A stretch of DNA of 54,657 nt from Nesterenkonia alkaliphila. GTDB lineage: Bacteria; Actinomycetota; Actinomycetes; Actinomycetales; Micrococcaceae. Location of the stretch: positions 1 to 54,657 of the forward strand of contig NZ_WRPM01000085.1 of the NCBI RefSeq assembly GCF_009758175.1. The letters are read 5' to 3'. This document shows, piece by piece, positions 52,937 to 54,657 of the stretch (position 1 is its first letter; the number at the start of each line of letters is the position of its first letter). The notes beneath the pieces were generated by a model. That model saw only the letters and a program-made list of their open reading frames with translations, had not been told where the DNA came from and searched no databases. The translations under genes were made by a program, and so were the position numbers.

Positions 52937-54535
52937 ATGACCGCGCTTCTGGCAGCTCTGCCCGTTCTGGCAGTTCTGCTGCTAATGACTGTCTTCTCAT
53001 GGTCTGCAGCGCGAGCGGGAATTGTCGCGGCAGTCTTGAGTGTGGTGTTAGCTGTTGCGGTCTTCGACCTCGGTGGTGAGGCCGATGGTTTCGGGGCTGT
53101 GGACGGGATACTCGGAGTGGTCGGTGAAGCTGGATTCATCTCTGCTCTGATCATTGGCATCATAGGACCGGCCCTGGGAATCCATCACCTCCAACAGCAC
53201 ACTGGAGCAGCGCAGAGTCTGCGAGCGTTTCTGGCCCGGGTCGATCCGGATCCCCGCATCGGAGCATTGTTGGTCGCCTGGTTCTTCACATTGTTTCTCG
53301 AGGGAGCCGCGGGGTTCGGCACGCCGGTGGCTCTGGCTGCTCCCTTCCTGGTCGCTCTTGGGCTCTCCCCGTTGCGGGCGGTAACAGCTGCATTGGCAGG
53401 GCACATCGCCGGGGTCTCGTTCGGGGCGATCGGCACCCCAGTGCTGGCCCAGTCAGCACTGATAGACGCCGACCCTGCCACCGTGGCACAGGCGACTGCG
53501 CCCTATCACATGCTACTCGGGGCGGGACTGGTCGCCGTAGTGGTGGTCCTGATCGGACAGAGTCTAGGACCGCAGAACCCCGACCGACAGGGAACAGGCC
53601 CCGCAGGAGGCTCCGGTTCCTCCCGGGGCTTATGGCGCTGGGGCGCACTCGCTGCAGCATCGTTCCTACTGCCCTACGGGGTTATCGCCACCTATCTCGG
53701 ACCAGAGCTGCCCACCTTGGGAGGCTCAGTGGTCGGAGCCGGGATCTTCATGACAGTGCTCGTCATGACCCGTCGTGCTCAGCACCGTTTGCAAGAACCC
53801 TCGACAGGGCCTACGACTCCCACGGTGGCACCCTCGAACACCTACCAGATGCCGCTGATACGTGCGGGGGCCCCGTACCTGATTCTCATCCTGCTGGTGG
53901 TGGCCACCCGTCTAATCCCGCCGGTGCGCCAGACCCTTGAGACGATCACAGTTGAGTGGCAGACCTCAGGAGGCTTTACCGGCGCGGTCCAACCGCTCTA
54001 CCACCCCGCAATGCTGTTGACGTTATCGTTCCTGGCCGGGGTTGTGGCACAGAAGGCCTCCTTCGGTGAGGCAGTGAAGGTCGTCGTCACAGCCACCCGG
54101 CAACTGGCCCCCGTGGTTGTTGCTCTGATTGCGGTGGTCACTGTCGCAAGGACCATGTCCCACGCCGGAATGACCGACGAACTGGCCTCCACTGCCGCTA
54201 GTATCGGACCGGGATGGCCGCTGTTAGCTCCTCTGGTGGGAGCTTTCGGATCGTTCGTCACAGGATCCGCAACCTCAGCGAACGTACTCTTCAGCGAGCT
54301 CCAAGCCTCAACCGCCCGCACACTAGAACTGCCCCTCATGCCCCTGCAGGGGGCGCAGGGATTCGGCGCAGCCGCAGGTAATATGATCGCACCACATAAC
54401 ATCGTCACCGCAGCAGCAACCGTCGGAGCAGTGGGACAAGAGGGACGCGTTCTACGACTGACCCTCCCACTGACACTGATATATGTGACCCTGGGCGGTG
54501 GGCTCACCCTGCTGTTTTCCCAAATGGCTGCATAG
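52937..54535 (+). CDS. L-lactate permease (LctP family)
   Basis: A 532-aa transporter with about 12-14 helices, of the lactate/glycolate permease family that moves lactate with protons. Family phrases are FLEGAAGFGTPVALAAPF at about residue 118, GHIAGVSFGAIGTPVLAQ at about 155, and the later GSFVTGSATSANVLFSELQ and GAAAGNMIAPHNIVTAA. The start is ATG 52937, 4 nt after the ldhA stop. Depending on the gradient it could export lactate made by LdhA or take it up. It is followed by a strong stem-loop. Confidence 0.93.
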   Translation: MTALLAALPVLAVLLLMTVFSWSAARAGIVAAVLSVVLAVAVFDLGGEADGFGAVDGILGVVGEAGFISALIIGIIGPALGIHHLQQHTGAAQSLRAFLARVDPDPRIGALLVAWFFTLFLEGAAGFGTPVALAAPFLVALGLSPLRAVTAALAGHIAGVSFGAIGTPVLAQSALIDADPATVAQATAPYHMLLGAGLVAVVVVLIGQSLGPQNPDRQGTGPAGGSGSSRGLWRWGALAAASFLLPYGVIATYLGPELPTLGGSVVGAGIFMTVLVMTRRAQHRLQEPSTGPTTPTVAPSNTYQMPLIRAGAPYLILILLVVATRLIPPVRQTLETITVEWQTSGGFTGAVQPLYHPAMLLTLSFLAGVVAQKASFGEAVKVVVTATRQLAPVVVALIAVVTVARTMSHAGMTDELASTAASIGPGWPLLAPLVGAFGSFVTGSATSANVLFSELQASTARTLELPLMPLQGAQGFGAAAGNMIAPHNIVTAAATVGAVGQEGRVLRLTLPLTLIYVTLGGGLTLLFSQMAA

Positions 54536-54594
54536 GGCATCCAGGGAAGCTCACCTTGCGAGGTGTTGGAACTTCCCCCGTCCCCAGTAGTCAT

Positions 54595-54640
54595 GGGTTC
54601 CGCGCCTGCCGGGACGTGTGCTCGGGCAGGCGCGGAACCC
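54595..54640 (+). terminator. Stem-loop terminator behind the ldhA-permease operon
   Basis: A perfect 16-bp stem, GGGTTCCGCGCCTGCC (54595-54610) with its complement (54625-54640), around a 14-nt loop, 60 nt past the permease stop. It is followed by TAGGTGTGGGTTTTC, with the T-run not directly adjacent. It could also work for a gene coming from the right. Confidence 0.65.
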
Positions 54641-54657
54641 TAGGTGTGGGTTTTCTA

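Noticed and set aside
47071-54535. Arsenate resistance module (GAPDH plus exporter)
   Set aside because: The permease is clearly of the lactate family and no ArsJ-like exporter, arsR, arsC or arsB is present, so copper is the better context.

Overview
The window looks like a chromosome segment of a high-GC Gram-positive bacterium in the Micrococcales, most likely Micrococcaceae-like. The reasons are the gene order rne-rplU-rpmA-obg-proB-proA-(58-aa membrane protein)-nadD-rsfS, the strong GC bias at third codon positions, the frequent GTG and TTG starts, and a leaderless-type promoter. The species cannot be named from sequence alone.

From position 1 to about 19,460 lies the right-hand part of an integrative and conjugative element. 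It encodes a Gram-positive type IV secretion apparatus: a multidomain cell-wall hydrolase, two VirB2-like small membrane proteins, a TrbL/VirB6-like channel protein, an SCO6880-family protein, a VirB4-like ATPase, a VirD4/TraG coupling protein, an SSB-like protein, a DUF4913 protein and a large serine integrase. The integrase gene points into, and reads antisense through, a tRNA-Ala(GGC) gene that probably marks the integration site. No relaxase is visible, so the left end lies outside the window. A lower-GC, oppositely oriented copper block (CopC, a CopD-CtaG fusion and a membrane protein) sits between two conjugation genes and looks like cargo. A short motif, GGGGTGTGCACCTGT and variants of it, recurs at non-coding positions in front of several element genes.

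From 19.5 to 32.5 kb is conserved chromosome: tRNA-Ala, ribosome silencing factor, NAD synthesis, proline synthesis, the Obg GTPase, ribosomal proteins L27 and L21, RNase E/G, a VKOR-type thiol oxidoreductase, an M28 peptidase, a lipoate ligase-like protein and TspO.

From 32.5 to 39.5 kb the genome is decaying. A pyruvate oxidase gene, a short-chain dehydrogenase gene and a CsoR-type repressor gene each carry one in-frame stop. An FAD monooxygenase gene and an F420-reductase-like gene are frameshifted. The start of an ABC ATPase gene is joined to the end of a glyoxalase-like gene. A 21-bp perfect inverted repeat lies among them.

From 39.2 to 54.6 kb is a second copper or metal island: the broken CsoR, a CopB-type P1B ATPase with a His-rich N terminus, a DUF305 lipoprotein, a DUF418 membrane protein, an OmpR-type two-component system, an archaeal-type (type II) glyceraldehyde-3-phosphate dehydrogenase, DUF2933, an AAA ATPase, a beta-CASP metallo-hydrolase, the copper protein CueP, a D-lactate dehydrogenase-like enzyme and an L-lactate permease. 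A closely matching promoter-proximal motif (TTTGATGAAGRTTCTCT) lies about 100 bp upstream of the DUF305 gene and the GAPDH gene, and a weaker copy lies before the DUF418 gene. My inference is that the neighbouring two-component system controls a regulon joining copper export and copper binding to a bypass of glycolysis and fermentation.
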